Translations under genes and position numbers: made by a program
The notes under the pieces: model-generated
Databases searched by the model: none
Told to the model about the DNA's origin: nothing
What the model saw: only the letters and a program-made list of their open reading frames with translations
DNA from: Mesostigma viride
Lineage: Eukaryota; Streptophyta; Mesostigmatophyceae; Mesostigmatales; Mesostigmataceae
Length of the DNA: 64,000 nucleotides
NCBI GenBank assembly: GCA_009746045.1
Contig: RPFO01000104.1
Span: forward strand, 1,328,155 to 1,392,154
Direction of reading: 5' to 3'
Shown here: positions 23,201 through 33,564 of the stretch, piece after piece
Numbering within the stretch: the first letter of the stretch is position 1
How the letters are laid out: every line of letters begins with the position of its first letter

Positions 23201-23732
23201 TGGCATTCTGTTGTCTGCAGTGGATTTATCACAACCCATTTGCATGGAGCTGTATGTGGATAGCTCAATGGACAGCAGGCAGGTCTCCAAGGTCAGGGGC
23301 AGGGCTGCAGGGCTCTTTGTGCTCAGACAGGAAGGCCTGGGGAGTTTGGTGAGCTGGTTCAGTCGCCTGCACAAACGGGTGGCTGTCAGTAGTGATGTGG
23401 CAGAATGCAGGGCTATTTGTGAAGGCATTCACACAAGCCTTTATCTGAAGGAGTTGCTTCATCAGATGACTTCTAACACTCCTTGGCCACTTCAGGTTAC
23501 CACTCTTCTAAAAACAGACTCCATGGGGATGGTGCAGTTTGTGCACAGGCAGATGGCCAGAAGTAGGGACTTGGATTATCTCCTTCTTAAGGAATTGTCC
23601 TCCTTGGCCAATATTGAGCATATCCCTGGGGTTGACAATCCTGCTGATGCTTTGACCAAGCTAGTGCAGAAGGCAGCAGTGCAATACAAGGTTCTTCAGT
23701 CTCTGATGGACCCATCTCAGCAAGCTGTCTAA
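20248..23732 (+). pseudogene. pol: integrase, putative protease, reverse transcriptase, RNase H; one frameshift
   Basis: ATG 20,248 opens a 942-codon frame. Residues about 100-145 have the His/Cys pattern of an integrase zinc domain (HNMFGH, CKCQ). The core follows, with candidate catalytic Asp in DLQCDIQH and QVDMQFQ and Glu in GAIERAIQE, then an SH3-like end (GQKVLAWKEP ... GSWSPGVV). At about residue 490 comes a retropepsin-like LEVDTNSQVSIIG with a later ALLGQNFL. RT spans about 680-880: VVDFKRAFLEGD, VDPCLFLG and the catalytic SLHGDDLHL (normally YVDD). At about 22,975 a run of seven G shifts the frame. RNase H continues at 22,989-23,732 with ELYVDSS, SDVAECRA, LLKTDSMG and IPGVDNPADALTK. 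The order INT-PR-RT-RH differs from Copia (PR-INT-RT-RH) and Ty3 (PR-RT-RH-INT). Confidence 0.85.
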
Positions 23733-24682
23733 GCTGGTGCCTGGTTATAGGGCATTGGAGAGCAGATTGTGTGGTAGTGTCAGCATTGTGACTGGCATAA
23801 TACCTGTATTTTAGTCTGTACTAAGGCTCATGGACCATGGTACACTCACTCTGATTTTAATCAGGATACAGCCAGGTTTTGGCTGGGGTTCATGCTGTTG
23901 ACTACACAAGGTTGACAGGTCCATTACAGACCATGTATTCTATTTAAAAGAAATGTATATTTGTACATACCTCTCACAATGGTCTGGGAACCTTTATTCT
24001 GGGGTTTATAGGGCGGGGTTCGATTCCCTGGTATTATGTTTCTACAAGCTGGCCTGCTCAGGTGTTTTACCTGTTCAGACTTCCCTAGTTCCCCAGGGCA
24101 GGATTTAATTGTTGCCTATGTGTTTCATTTTGTCATTTGTTTGCTGTGGCAATTTATCATCTGACAAGTAGACGGGCGCCATAAGACGGGCGCCAATACT
24201 AACCTGTTGAGAGTATGACGGGGAAACTATTGTAATACGTCTTACTTTGTCAAGTGGTATTTCAATTGTCATGGATTTATTGTGCTTATATTAGATATGT
24301 ACTGGGTTTTATGGGATTAGTATCTGGGATTAATGTAACTCACCGCCAGAAGGTCATTGTACTGGAGGCTCTACCGAGGTGATGGGATTAATTCCTGGAG
24401 AAGACCTCATAGAATTAACCTGTATGTATTTAATTTTGTGTGTTTCTAATATCTGGTGGTACTCTGTAATGCCACTTCCATAGGTTTTTATCCATTTCTC
24501 ATGAAATGGTTTTCCCTGTGGCAGATCTGTTTCTTTTCCAGTTCCTTAAAAGAAAGGGCTGGGGGAATGGCATTGGCCATTAAAGACATCTGTTCAAGCT
24601 TCAAGCTGGAGTGAAGGACATTTCAAGCTACTTCAAGGGTCCCTGGCAGGGGATGTGATCCCTAAAGAAAAGAAGGGATTGG
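23733..24682 (+). other. LTR-element 3' noncoding region with polypurine tract
   Basis: About 950 bases with no ORF. It ends in AAAGAAAAGAAGGGATTGG (about 24,664-24,682), the plus-strand primer tract expected immediately before a 3' LTR. A T-arm-like GGGGTTCGATTCCCTGG at about 24,016 has no D-arm and is not a tRNA. Confidence 0.7.
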
Positions 24683-25298
24683 AGTTAACGTAAAGGATTT
24701 ACGTTAGATGGATAGAGATTGTTACGCTCTTTCCAACGGCACCTTGAACGCCTCATTTGGTTAAGGAACGTAAAAGTTATGACGTTTCCTAGGCTGTGCC
24801 GACAGTACCCGGCGCGCCACTGTGGGCGCGTACGGACACAGGATGTACAAGTGTCACTTTGATAGTCCGCAGGACGTTGACAGGACTTGTACAGGACTTG
24901 ATGGTCAATTGATAGGTAGGCGCACTGTAGCGCGCCAGGACCTATAAGACAATTGATGCTGAGTAGTGTACGGATAGGTCCACAGGACTAGCCGTATGGA
25001 CAATTGATAGATCTGCGCGCCAAAGGCGTGCCAGAGTCTGTGTAATCAATTGATTGACAGTTCAGCTGTGACAGTGCAGCTGAATACTTGGACGCGTCCC
25101 TAGCAAGCTATATGTGTGACTTGGTCGCACCGGGACGCTAGCTCTTGCGTGCACGCTCTCTTGGCACAGCGACCCTGTCGTCTGTGCTACGTGCAGTCTT
25201 GGACGAGACGTGACTTACGTCTGTGTTTGCTCATTATAATAAAGGCAACTTTCCTGCAAGAGTCATGGATTCCCTCGGGAGTAAACTCTCACTCAACT
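24683..25298 (+). repeat. 3' LTR (616 bp)
   Basis: Begins AGTTAACG and ends CACTCAACT, followed by the target duplicate CCTAC. See the 5' LTR for internal motifs. Confidence 0.93.
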
Positions 25299-26540
25299 CC
25301 TACTGCCTGCCTACTGCATGGCACCACCAGAGGCACGGCATGCCCCTCTTGCTAGACACCTCACGAGACTCTGCGCCCGGGGTGTTAATCTCAACACCGT
25401 CAAAGAATGCTGCTAAGGAGCCATTCTGGAGCAGACGCATACCGCTTACCCGGTGTCTGTTGCGCCCGAGCCGCCTGGATGCCGGGGCTGTTCCATGCAC
25501 ACCGCGCTCCTCGCCAATTCAATTGTGCCGGCGTGTAGTCCTCGTCGAGGCTGAAGTCGGTGGTCTTGAGCAGGCGACGTGCTCCCAGAAAGCTAGAGGC
25601 AGTTATCGTGCATGGATGCCATGGTGACGACGACCAAGCCCATAGGGCCAGGCAGCCGAATGGCTCGTTCGATGACGACACGGTTTCTGAGCTGCATCAC
25701 ACCCAGAAACGCCGGGCCGCGCAGCTCCTCGGCAAGTGTGCTTGCTGTCTCGTTTGCTTTTGCATTCTCGCCGGTCTGAAAGTTCTTGATTACGATGTTG
25801 GCATATTGCGTTGGCGTTGTTGCACCGCATCCTGCGAGACCGCAGCCGTAGCAGCAGACTTGGCCGCCTGCTGAACAATGGCGATCAGGTTCTTGCTGGC
25901 AACGTCGGCGAACGAGGTATACTAGGTTTGGTGGGGGCTGCCAGGGCTTTCTTAATTAAGCTCCAGCAATGAGGCCGTCGCAGCAGCAGACGCCTCCGCC
26001 ATGGCCTTGATGTCGCCGGCCATGCACAGACACGTAAGAGACTGCGTTAGGCTCAGCAACAGCACGGTAGCATCGTCCGCGGGGGCTGGCCTGGCGATGG
26101 CCGGCGCCGGTAGCTCGATGAGTTCAGGGCAGCACGAAATAAGGCATGCAAGTCGGCAATCTTTAGGCTCCCACTGAGGCCAGTCATCAGAAGCAGCCTC
26201 CATAACCCGCGGTCGCTGCGAGGGTGGCGAATCGGGGCGTCGTGTTCGTTGCGGACTCTTAAGCACGTTTAGCACGTTTGCGTCGCTGTAGGCGAGCAAG
26301 GCAGCGATGTCGGCCAGGCTCAAACGTTGGCCTCAGTGGCGTGTAGAAGGATGCAGGAATGGTGTCCGGCAAGGAGGATTTGACCGCCATGGAGGCTGCT
26401 TCCGAAGTCTTGGGTCGCTTAATTGTGAGCGACGTTCTCGGCGCTGACAATGTCGTTGGCGATTTTGTTTTCGGCAAGGTTGGCATCAAGAGATTCGGCG
26501 ACAGGAGCTGAAGACGATGCGGGAGCCTCCAGATCTACGT
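25299..26540 (-). pseudogene. LINE B1 5' part: ORF1 and start of ORF2
   Basis: On the minus strand from about 26,490, frame fragments include SLADIAALLAYSDANVLNVL and an Ala/Pro-rich segment down to 25,952. A C-terminal L1-ORF1-like region follows at 25,681-25,330: FLGARRLLKTTDFSLDEDYT, then KRYASAPEWLL in one frame and RHRVSGMRLLQNGSLAAFF in another. The strand 'xFSLDxDxT' followed by basic residues resembles TLDDDLTLTQQQRRRELWP in the ORF1 copies at 32.7-35.3 kb. The reading runs straight into the CCTAC target site and continues across the LTR element at 17,447. Several frameshifts. Confidence 0.62.
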
Positions 26541-26853
26541 TTAATAGCACCTAGACGATGGCAGGGGACGCAGGCGCTCTGATCACGTGCGTGATGCTGC
26601 CATCAACGTGCAGAAAAGTAGCGAGATCTGCTGGGCAGGCCGATGTCGATAGCGTGCGCAATCTTGGGCGATGACTGCCGAAAATTATATCAGCGTGTTC
26701 GTCATCAAAAGGCGAGTCTACTGCAATAAACCTGACCAAATTTTATGCCCGGAGTCAAAAGTAATGAGCATTCTCGGCATCCATAGCTCGACGCACCGTA
26801 AACGCACGAGAGCACATGTGCTACACTCAATCGGGCCCATAATAGGCGTACAT
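26541..26853. other. Short spacer between LINE B1 and the PHD/RING retroelement
   Basis: Open frames of about 60 codons exist on both strands but none shows a domain or a partner. Possibly the 5' UTR of LINE B1. Confidence 0.3.
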
Positions 26854-27274
26854 GTTTGAGGCAGGGGAAAACATGCGTGGACGATAGGAATTATAGCACC
26901 GGCGGGCTTCAAAGTGCCGGACGGCAGGCGGTACCACCACTCCGTGGCAGCTTGGCCCAGTTTGCTACCGGCTGGCACACGTTTTCAGTGAATTTTGGGC
27001 TCCAGATTTAAATGCAACGTGCGGTTTGAGGCAGGGGAAAACATGCGTGGACGATAGGAATTATAGCACCGGCGGGCTTCAAAGTGCCGGACGGCAGGCG
27101 GTACCACCATTCCGTGGCAGCTTGGCCCAGTTTGCTACCGGCTGGCACACGTTTTCAGTGAATTTTGGGCTCCAGATTTAAATGCAACGTGCGGTTTGAG
27201 GCAGGGGAAAACATGCGTGGACGATAGGAATTATAGCACCGGCGGGCTTCAAAGTGCCGGACGGCAGGCGGTAC
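26854..27274 (+). promoter_or_regulatory. Two and a half 170-bp tandem monomers at the retroelement 5' end
   Basis: Units start at 26,854, 27,024 and 27,194 (GTTTGAGGCAGGGGAAAACA). The first two are 170 bp each and differ by one visible base (CCACCACTCC versus CCACCATTCC). The third is cut at GGCGGTACC and passes directly into the GC-rich 5' leader of the retroelement. Tandem 5' monomers of this sort act as promoters in some LINEs (for example mouse L1); that role here is inference. Confidence 0.72.
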
Positions 27275-27386
27275 CGCGACCGCAGCGCGTTGGGGGGCTG
27301 CCGCCCCCCAAACCCCCCGCGTGGGGGGCTCCGCCCCCCACCCCCCCCCCCCCCCTCGGTGGCTGCCACGCCTGCCCTGATTGTTC

Positions 27387-30300
27387 ATGGACGACCCACG
27401 ACCCCCTTCGCCCAACGGCTCCCCCGCTCCCCGGTTGGCGCCTCGGCGGTCCTCTCGGCTTGCGGCCCTTCTTGCGGAGGTGGGCGACCCGGCTGCGGGG
27501 GGCTCGGGCGCCCCGGTCTCCCCCTCCTTGGTCTGCGAGGTCTGCCGGAGCGGGCACCGCGGGCACCACATGTTAGTTTGTGATGCTTGCAATTCCGGGT
27601 GGCACTTGCAGTGTCTTACTCCCCGGCTCTACCGGGTCCCGCCGGGCTCCTGGACGTGCCCGCGCTGTCCCCCCCGGCGGGCCCCCGGGCTGCCCTCCCC
27701 GCTGGGTGCTCCGGCCCCCTGCCCCGTGTGCCCCCCTGCCGAGGCCCTCGGGGCGGGCCGTGGCCTGCCCGATGGGGCCGCCGTTGCTCGGGCCCTGGCG
27801 CCCTCGGCCCCGGGGCCCCACCCGTCGCCTGGCCCCGCCGACGGGGGCGCGGCGCTGTCGCCTGGGCTGGGCCCGGCCGACCCCCGGCGGGCCTGGCGAC
27901 CCCGGCGCCCGCCCCCGGCCCCTCGCTCCCCGACGCTCTGGCCTCCCTTCCCCCGGCCGCGGTTGGCCACCCAGCCGCCACCCCCGTCCTTGCCGCGTGG
28001 GACGGCGGCCCCCGGGCCCACGCGTTCACCTCGTGGCCGCCCTCGCACATTGTCGGCGTGGTGGGCCGCGCCACCTTTTCTTGGGCGTACTGCCCTTTGT
28101 TGCTGGACGCGGTCGGGTTGAGGCCGCCTTCCCCTCGCTCCCTAGGCCCCCGGCCTTCCTGGCCCTAGTTGCGCGGTGCGGGCGACATTTCTTTCCGCCG
28201 CCCCCCGGTGACGGCCTCGACTCTTTGGGGGTATGTCTTGGAAGGATATCACGCCGGCTGCCGGCTGCCGTGGCATCTCCCGGCCGCCCGGCAGGAAGAG
28301 CTGCTTTCCCTGGACGAGCGGGTGGGTCAGGAGGTGGTCGAGTTCGTCACGGCGGTGGCTCGAGACGCACAGGTCTCGGTGCGGGCGGCCTACCTCGCGG
28401 GCGGCGCCGACCTGGGCCTCATGTCCCCGCGGCAGCTTCGCCTCTTCTTGGACGCCCAGGCCCCGCCTCCCGGCCCGGTTGCCAGTGGGGGCTTTCTCAT
28501 CACCTCCCTCAGCCTGGCGCAGGCCGCCATGCTGCGTGTGGAGTTCGGGGCCCCCATCGCGGTTCAGGGCGGCCAGGCCATCTTGGTGGACTCGGCCGGG
28601 CGCGCCCAGCCCCTAACCGCGGGGACGCCTGTTTCTGCCTTCCTCCACGACATCCTGGAGTTGGCAGGCATCCCGCACGAATGGCACCCCGCGGCTGACC
28701 AACCGGTCGGCATCCTCTCGCGCGCCCAGATTGCTGCTCTCCCGGGTTGCTGGGAGGCCGGCTGGGACCCGCCCCCCCTCATGTCCGGTCCCTTCTGGAG
28801 GGGGACGACCCCGAGTCGGGCTCCTGTGCCATCTGCCTTGAGCCCTTCCGGCCGGGGGATGGCTTGTGTCGCCTGCCCGCGTGCGGCCACACATTCCATC
28901 AAGCGTGCATCGCGCGCAGCTTGCTCCACTCCGTGCCGCGCTGCCCGTTGTGCCGGGCTGTTGTGCCGCCCCCTGGGACTGCGCTTCCTCTCGGCCCGCC
29001 CCCGGTCTCGCTGGGTCCCCTGCCGGGTCCCCACCGGGCCCCGGGGCCAGCTGCCTCCCCGACCCCTCGGCCGCCGCCCCCGGCCTCGTTGCCGGGGCCT
29101 GGGGTGGTCGCGGGCGCGCTGGCGAGTCCCCCTGGGAGGGGCGCCGGCGTTCTCGATCCCCCTCCGCTGGGGGTCTCCCCGGTGGGCACTGCCTCCTCCG
29201 TGGCCCCGGCGGGCATGCCGGGCGCTGGTCGGGTCGTGGTGCGCGCGCCTGCCGGCCCGGCTGGGGAGACGCCGCAGGCCCCACGTCCTGCCTTTGCTGG
29301 CGCCGCTCCCCGCCACTCAGCGCCCGCCGACGGCCTTCACCGGTGTGCCGTGCTGCTTCCCACGGGGTCCCCGTGTGCGGTGTGTTCCACAACCGTAACC
29401 TCCTCTGCCAGCACCTTCGCGCTGTGCACCCCGATCTCGGCGCGGCGGATCTGCAGGCCATGAGCTGTTACCGGTGCCCGGAAGCTCACTGCCAGCGGGT
29501 GTACTCCATTCACGGGCGCGCTCAGCACGCGCGCGCCTGTGTTGCTCAACGGCCCCTCAACCGGCCAGCAGTCCCGGCCCCCTCCCCCCCTCCCGCCTCG
29601 GCTCCCACCGGCTCCCAGCCCCCGCCGCCCGACTACTCGGCCAGTTGGCGTTGGCTTGACACGGTTCCCTGGGATGCATGCGCCATCAACCCGACGTCTA
29701 CCCTGACCGACCTCCCCCACCGCGCGCGTAGCCTTTTCGCGCAATGTGCAATCGTTTCTCTCCGGCGCATGCACGCCGCTCCGGACGACCCGCTGGGCTT
29801 TAAACTGCACATGGTGACCCCCCGCCTGCTCCTCACCCCTCTCGGGCGTGGTGTGCGCGGCCTCCAGGGTGCGGTTATTGCCCGTTGCCGACGCTTTCTG
29901 CAGGGGGACTGGGAGGGGCTGTTTGGCGTGCCGCCCCCGCGCACGGCCCGGCTGTCGGGGGAGGTCAACTTCGAGCGGGTGGCCGCCGACGTCATCCGCC
30001 TCGTCCGCGAGGGGCAGCTCAGCCGGGCCATGACCCGCTTGGAAATGGCCAAGCTGGCCCCCGCCAATGCGGCTACCCTGGCGGCCTTGGAGGCTCTTCA
30101 CCCTGCGGAGCCCGGATTCCAGCTGCCCGTGCCGGACCCCCTGCCGGCCCCCCTCCGGCTGGACCGCGACTGCTTCCTGGAGGTGATGCGTGCGGTCCCG
30201 CGGGCTTCCTCTACCGGGCCGTCGGGCTGGCGCTACGAGCACTTGGAGGTCCTGGTGGGGCATGGGGGCGAGGACATTCTCTTTGACACCCTCATTGACC

Positions 30301-32544
30301 TGGCGGCTGGTCGCGTTCCTCCCGCTGCGCGCGAGTGGTTAGCGGGCGCTCGCCTCCTCGCTCTGCTCAAGGGTGTCTTGCCCCCCCCGAGGGCAAGGTG
30401 CGCCCGATCGCCTGCGGTGAGGTGCTCCGCAAGCTCGTGGGCAAAGTGATCTGCCGCCAAAAGGCGCCCGAGCTCCGTGCCTTTTTCTGCCCGCCCCTCG
30501 CAGCGGGTGAGACCTCGGTGGCGGCCCAGCTGGGGGTGACGACTCCAGGCGGGGCGGATATCCTCATCCATTCGGTGCAGGCCTACCTCGAGGCCCACCC
30601 CACCCACGCTGTCGTCAAGGTCGACTGCCACAACGCGTTCAACAGTCTGTCCCGCGCCAGCATGTTTGCGGCCGTCATGGAGTCCTTCGAGGACTTGTAC
30701 GCTTGGACAGCCGTGTGCTACGGCCAGCCCGGCCAACTGGTTCACATCATGGAGGACGGCACTCGCGGCGGCCTGCTGTCGCGGTCGGGCACCCAGCAAG
30801 GGGACCCCCTGGGACCCCTGTACTTTGCCGCCCCCCTCCAGGGTTGCCTCCAAGCGGTCCATGCTGCCCACCCGGCGGTCGCTATTCAGGCCTACTTGGA
30901 TGATATCTACCTTCTGGGCCCTGTGCCGGACACCACCGCGGCTCTGCTGGCACTGCAGACCGCGGTGGCCGACATCAACCTCCAGTTGACCCTGCCAAGT
31001 GCGCGGTGTACTCGCCCCAAGGTGATTGCTCCGGCTTTCCGCCCCAGCTCTTGGGCCGGGACGAGCGCCTCCATGGGTTGGATGTCCTCGGCGTTCCGGT
31101 TGGCGACCCCGCGTTTGTCATCGATGCTCTGCGGGCCGCCCTCGAGGCACGCACTGAGGTACTGCCCTTGATTGCGCGCCTTCATGATTCGCAGACCAAG
31201 GGTCTGCTTCTGTGGTTTTGCGCTCACCCTCGCGTCGTTCACTGGCTCCGGGGCGCTCTTCCGGCTCAGGTCCGGCTGGCCGCCGAGGGCCACGACGAAC
31301 GCATCCAGTCGGCCTTGGCGCAGCTGGTCCCGGGCCCCGACCTCCCGCCACATGCTATTCGCATTGCCTCCCTGCCTGCACGGATGGGTGGCTGCGGTCT
31401 GACTCGTGCCGCCCGGCTGGCCCCAGCAGCATTTTTGGGCTCCGTCGCTCAGTCGTGGGCGGAAAGCTGCCGGCTCCTGCCCCTTTTGGCAACGGCAGCG
31501 CCTGACCTCCTGGACCCCAGCAGCCCTTTGCCCTTCGTCACCGCCATCCAGGAGGCCTATGCTGAGATCCAGCAGGCCTGTTCTCCCGTCCGTGCCGCTC
31601 AGGCGGTACAGCGCCACCTCCCTCGCGGCACTCCCTCGGTCGCCTCCGTTCAATCTCCCGCCGCATTCCCTGCTCGCGTCATCGATAAACACCAGAAAAC
31701 CTACGCGGGTATTCTGCACACGGCTGATTGGATTGCTCTTTTCGCGGACCTCAACGCCCAGGGACGTGCGTGGCTGTTCTCGCTTTCCTTGCGGAGTGTG
31801 GGCTCGGCGTACCTTCGTGCTCTTCCCATGGCCCCCCCATTCGCCTTGGCTCCCAGCCACTACTCGGTGGCGCTCCGGCACCAGCTATTTGCCCCGCAGC
31901 CTCTTGTTCCGGCCGGGCGGCCTTGTGGTAGCTGTGGGCAGCCGCTGGATCCCACGGGGACTCACTACCTTGCCTGCATGGGGGGCCAACAGAATCAGAA
32001 TTGGTATTTGTATTTGCACACTGTCCTCCTGACGGTGGTGCTCGCCATGATTCGGTCGGTTTTCCCCCACGCGAACATCCGGTCCGAGGATGCGGATGGC
32101 GCTGCCTTCTATTCCCCCAACCACCGGCCTGACATCGTGGTGCTGGACTTTGAGGGGGGTGGCCGGCATCTGCTTATTGACGTTTCGGTGGCGCGGCCCT
32201 TGGCTCTTAGCCACGTGGCTGGGGCCTCCCTCACGGCAGGTTACACGGCGGACCGGGCGGAGCGGGCCAAGCTCCTGGCCTACGGCGACGTCGGGCACCA
32301 TCGTGTGGTGCCCTTTGTCCTGGAGGAGTTTGGGGCCATGGGGCCCCTGACCTCCGCCTTCTTCAAGGAGTGTTGCCGGCTCCGGGAGGACCGGCTGGAC
32401 CTGGAGGGCCAGCGGGCCCCATGGTCGGCGCGGACCTGGACGTCATATTGGCGTCAGCGCTTGTCGGTGGCGCTGACTCGGGCCATGGCTGACATCATGC
32501 TCCGCCGTACGCGGGCTGATTTTGCGGTGCAGCAGGGCTATTAG
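27387..32544 (+). pseudogene. RLE retroelement polyprotein: PHD, RING, C2H2-like fingers, RT, endonuclease
   Basis: The first ATG (27,387) leads into a PHD finger (about 27,530-27,665; CEVCRSG, LVCDACNSGWHLQC, WTCPRC). A Pro-rich linker and an unrecognised domain follow (28,200-28,790; LSLDERVGQEVVEFV). A RING-H2 finger lies at 28,826-28,950 (CAICLEPF, CGHTFHQAC, CPLC) and two C2H2-like fingers near 29,370-29,550. Then come a helical region, RT (30,390-30,990; EGKVRPIACGEVLRKLVG, VVKVDCHNAFNSL, GTQQGDPLGPLYFA, catalytic AYLDDIYLL) and, from about 31,900, CGSCGQPLDPTGTHYLAC plus the nuclease core NHRPDIVVLDF...LLIDVSV. At least four frame changes occur. The one at about 30,381 is in a run of eight C. 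RT and nuclease active residues are all intact. Confidence 0.82.
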
Positions 32545-32708
32545 GTTCCTCCCGTTAGGCGTTTCCATTGGTCTTATCGTAGTATAGAGCTTTGACATGG
32601 CTCTGTATATAGGTTTATAGCTGGGCGTTTGCTTTGGTTTGAGTGATTTCACTCTGCTGTAAGTAATTATATTTTTAATACATGTACAAGGCCACGGCTA
32701 GGCCTTAC

Positions 32709-33185
32709 TCATGGATTCTACACTACTACTGCTGTATATTCCCCTAAGCTGGGCTGTCTGGAGGTGCTGGGGCCGCGGGGGTCGCATGCCAGGGCTTGTT
32801 GCCGACGTAGATGGCCGCCCCCTTCCGGCCAGTACACCGGCTTCCCCGCCGCGGTCTGCCGGAGCTGGAGGTAGGTCGGTTGCACTCGTTGGTGTTGCTG
32901 CGCCAGGGTCAAGTCGTCGTCCAGGGTGAAGGGAGTCTTCTCGAGCCGCTTGTGGCGTCTGAGAAAATAAATCTTGTCCGATGGGGTGAGAAGAAGCGGG
33001 GGCACCCCTGCCTGACCGCGCGAGCGGGGAAGGCGGTGGGCGACCAGCTCGATCTCACCAGTAAGGCCCATGCGACCAAGGATTTTGCTCTCAAACGTAC
33101 GTGCAAGCGCACGTTGGGAGATCATGTAGCACGTACTCCTTTGCTGGTGGGTGGGGTTGAGCGGAGCCGCGAAAACTAACTAAGC
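32709..33185 (-). pseudogene. LINE ORF1 fragment fused to a family B 3' terminus
   Basis: Minus strand 33,100-32,715 encodes FESKILGRMGLTGEIELVAH, then KTPFTLDDDLTLAQQHQR and TAAGKPVYW before a frameshift. This matches the plus-strand ORF1 copy at 34,970-35,265. Immediately upstream on the same strand (33,185-33,110) is a family B 3' UTR with TACGTGCTACATGATCTCCC, so a LINE 3' end abuts an internal ORF1 piece. The junction bears GTACGTGCAAGCGCACGTTG, a small imperfect palindrome. Confidence 0.68.
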
Positions 33186-33194
33186 TTACTCTAA

Positions 33195-33340
33195 TTTCTA
33201 TTTTATTTACTTTATAATTAATTAATTATAAATATTTATAATTAATTAATTATCACGTGACTGCGTCACGTGGTTGCAATTACAAAGTAGAGGAACCTTC
33301 AACCCCTGTACATAATGAGATGGAGGCAGGGCAACCTAGC
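33195..33340 (-). repeat. Retroelement 3'-end fragment, family D, copy 2
   Basis: AT-rich tail, hairpin CACGTGACTGCGTCACGTG at about 33,254-33,272, then AGGAACCTTCAACCCC, the reverse complement of the family D body seen at 310-340 and 52,930. Confidence 0.6.
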
Positions 33341-33404
33341 TTCCCTCACTGCCACCAGTCGGTGGGCAGGCCACAGAGCGCAGACCTAGGGAGGAAATGA
33401 ATTA

Positions 33405-33480
33405 AAATCAATTAATAGACACGTGACTGCGTCACGTGAGCATAAGTCCTCAGTGGGAGGGGAACATGGGATGGAATGAA
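33405..33480 (-). repeat. Retroelement 3'-end fragment, family E, copy 2
   Basis: AATTAATAG tail, hairpin CACGTGACTGCGTCACGTG (about 33,421-33,439), then AGTCCTCAGTGG and GGGAACATGGGA, matching 9,930-9,990. Confidence 0.55.
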
Positions 33481-33564
33481 TGGAGGGAGGCAAGGCGGTG
33501 TTCAAACTGGGCTGGGACCACTAGGTCGGCCAGCAACTGATCTGTTTATAATTGATGATCAGGT

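Larger units (their letters stand above)
17453..25298 (+). mobile_element. LTR retrotransposon, 7,846 bp, Copia-like, complete with target duplication
   Basis: Bounded by two 616-bp LTRs and by the 5-bp direct repeat CCTAC at 17,448-17,452 and 25,299-25,303. The LTRs begin AGTT and end AACT, a 4-bp inverted repeat rather than the usual TG...CA. The interior holds an extra ORF, gag and pol, and a purine-rich tract just before the 3' LTR. It interrupts LINE B1. About 17 substitutions and no indels separate the LTRs (near 3%), so it is fairly young. Gag and pol carry frameshifts, so this copy is probably defective unless these are sequence errors or recoding sites. Confidence 0.92.
26854..32700 (+). 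mobile_element. Non-LTR retrotransposon with restriction-like endonuclease and zinc-finger-rich N-terminus
   Basis: About 5.8 kb. It runs 5' monomers, a single decayed polyprotein (27,387-32,544), then a ~150-bp 3' region up to the next LINE fragment. It has no LTRs and no APE endonuclease. A C-terminal PD-(D/E)xK-type nuclease after the RT places it with RLE-type elements (R2, CRE, Utopia-like); exact clade not determined. Very GC-rich (third positions mostly G/C), unlike the adjacent LTR element. The 3' boundary is approximate because I see no clear tail or target duplication. Confidence 0.75.

Noticed and set aside
24000-24035. tRNA T-arm-like GGGGTTCGATTCCCTGG
   Set aside because: No D-arm, anticodon arm or acceptor stem can be formed around it.
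28564-29461. Long minus-strand ORFs across the RLE element
   Set aside because: GC-rich antisense shadows of the RING and linker region; the plus-strand frames carry the zinc-binding motifs.
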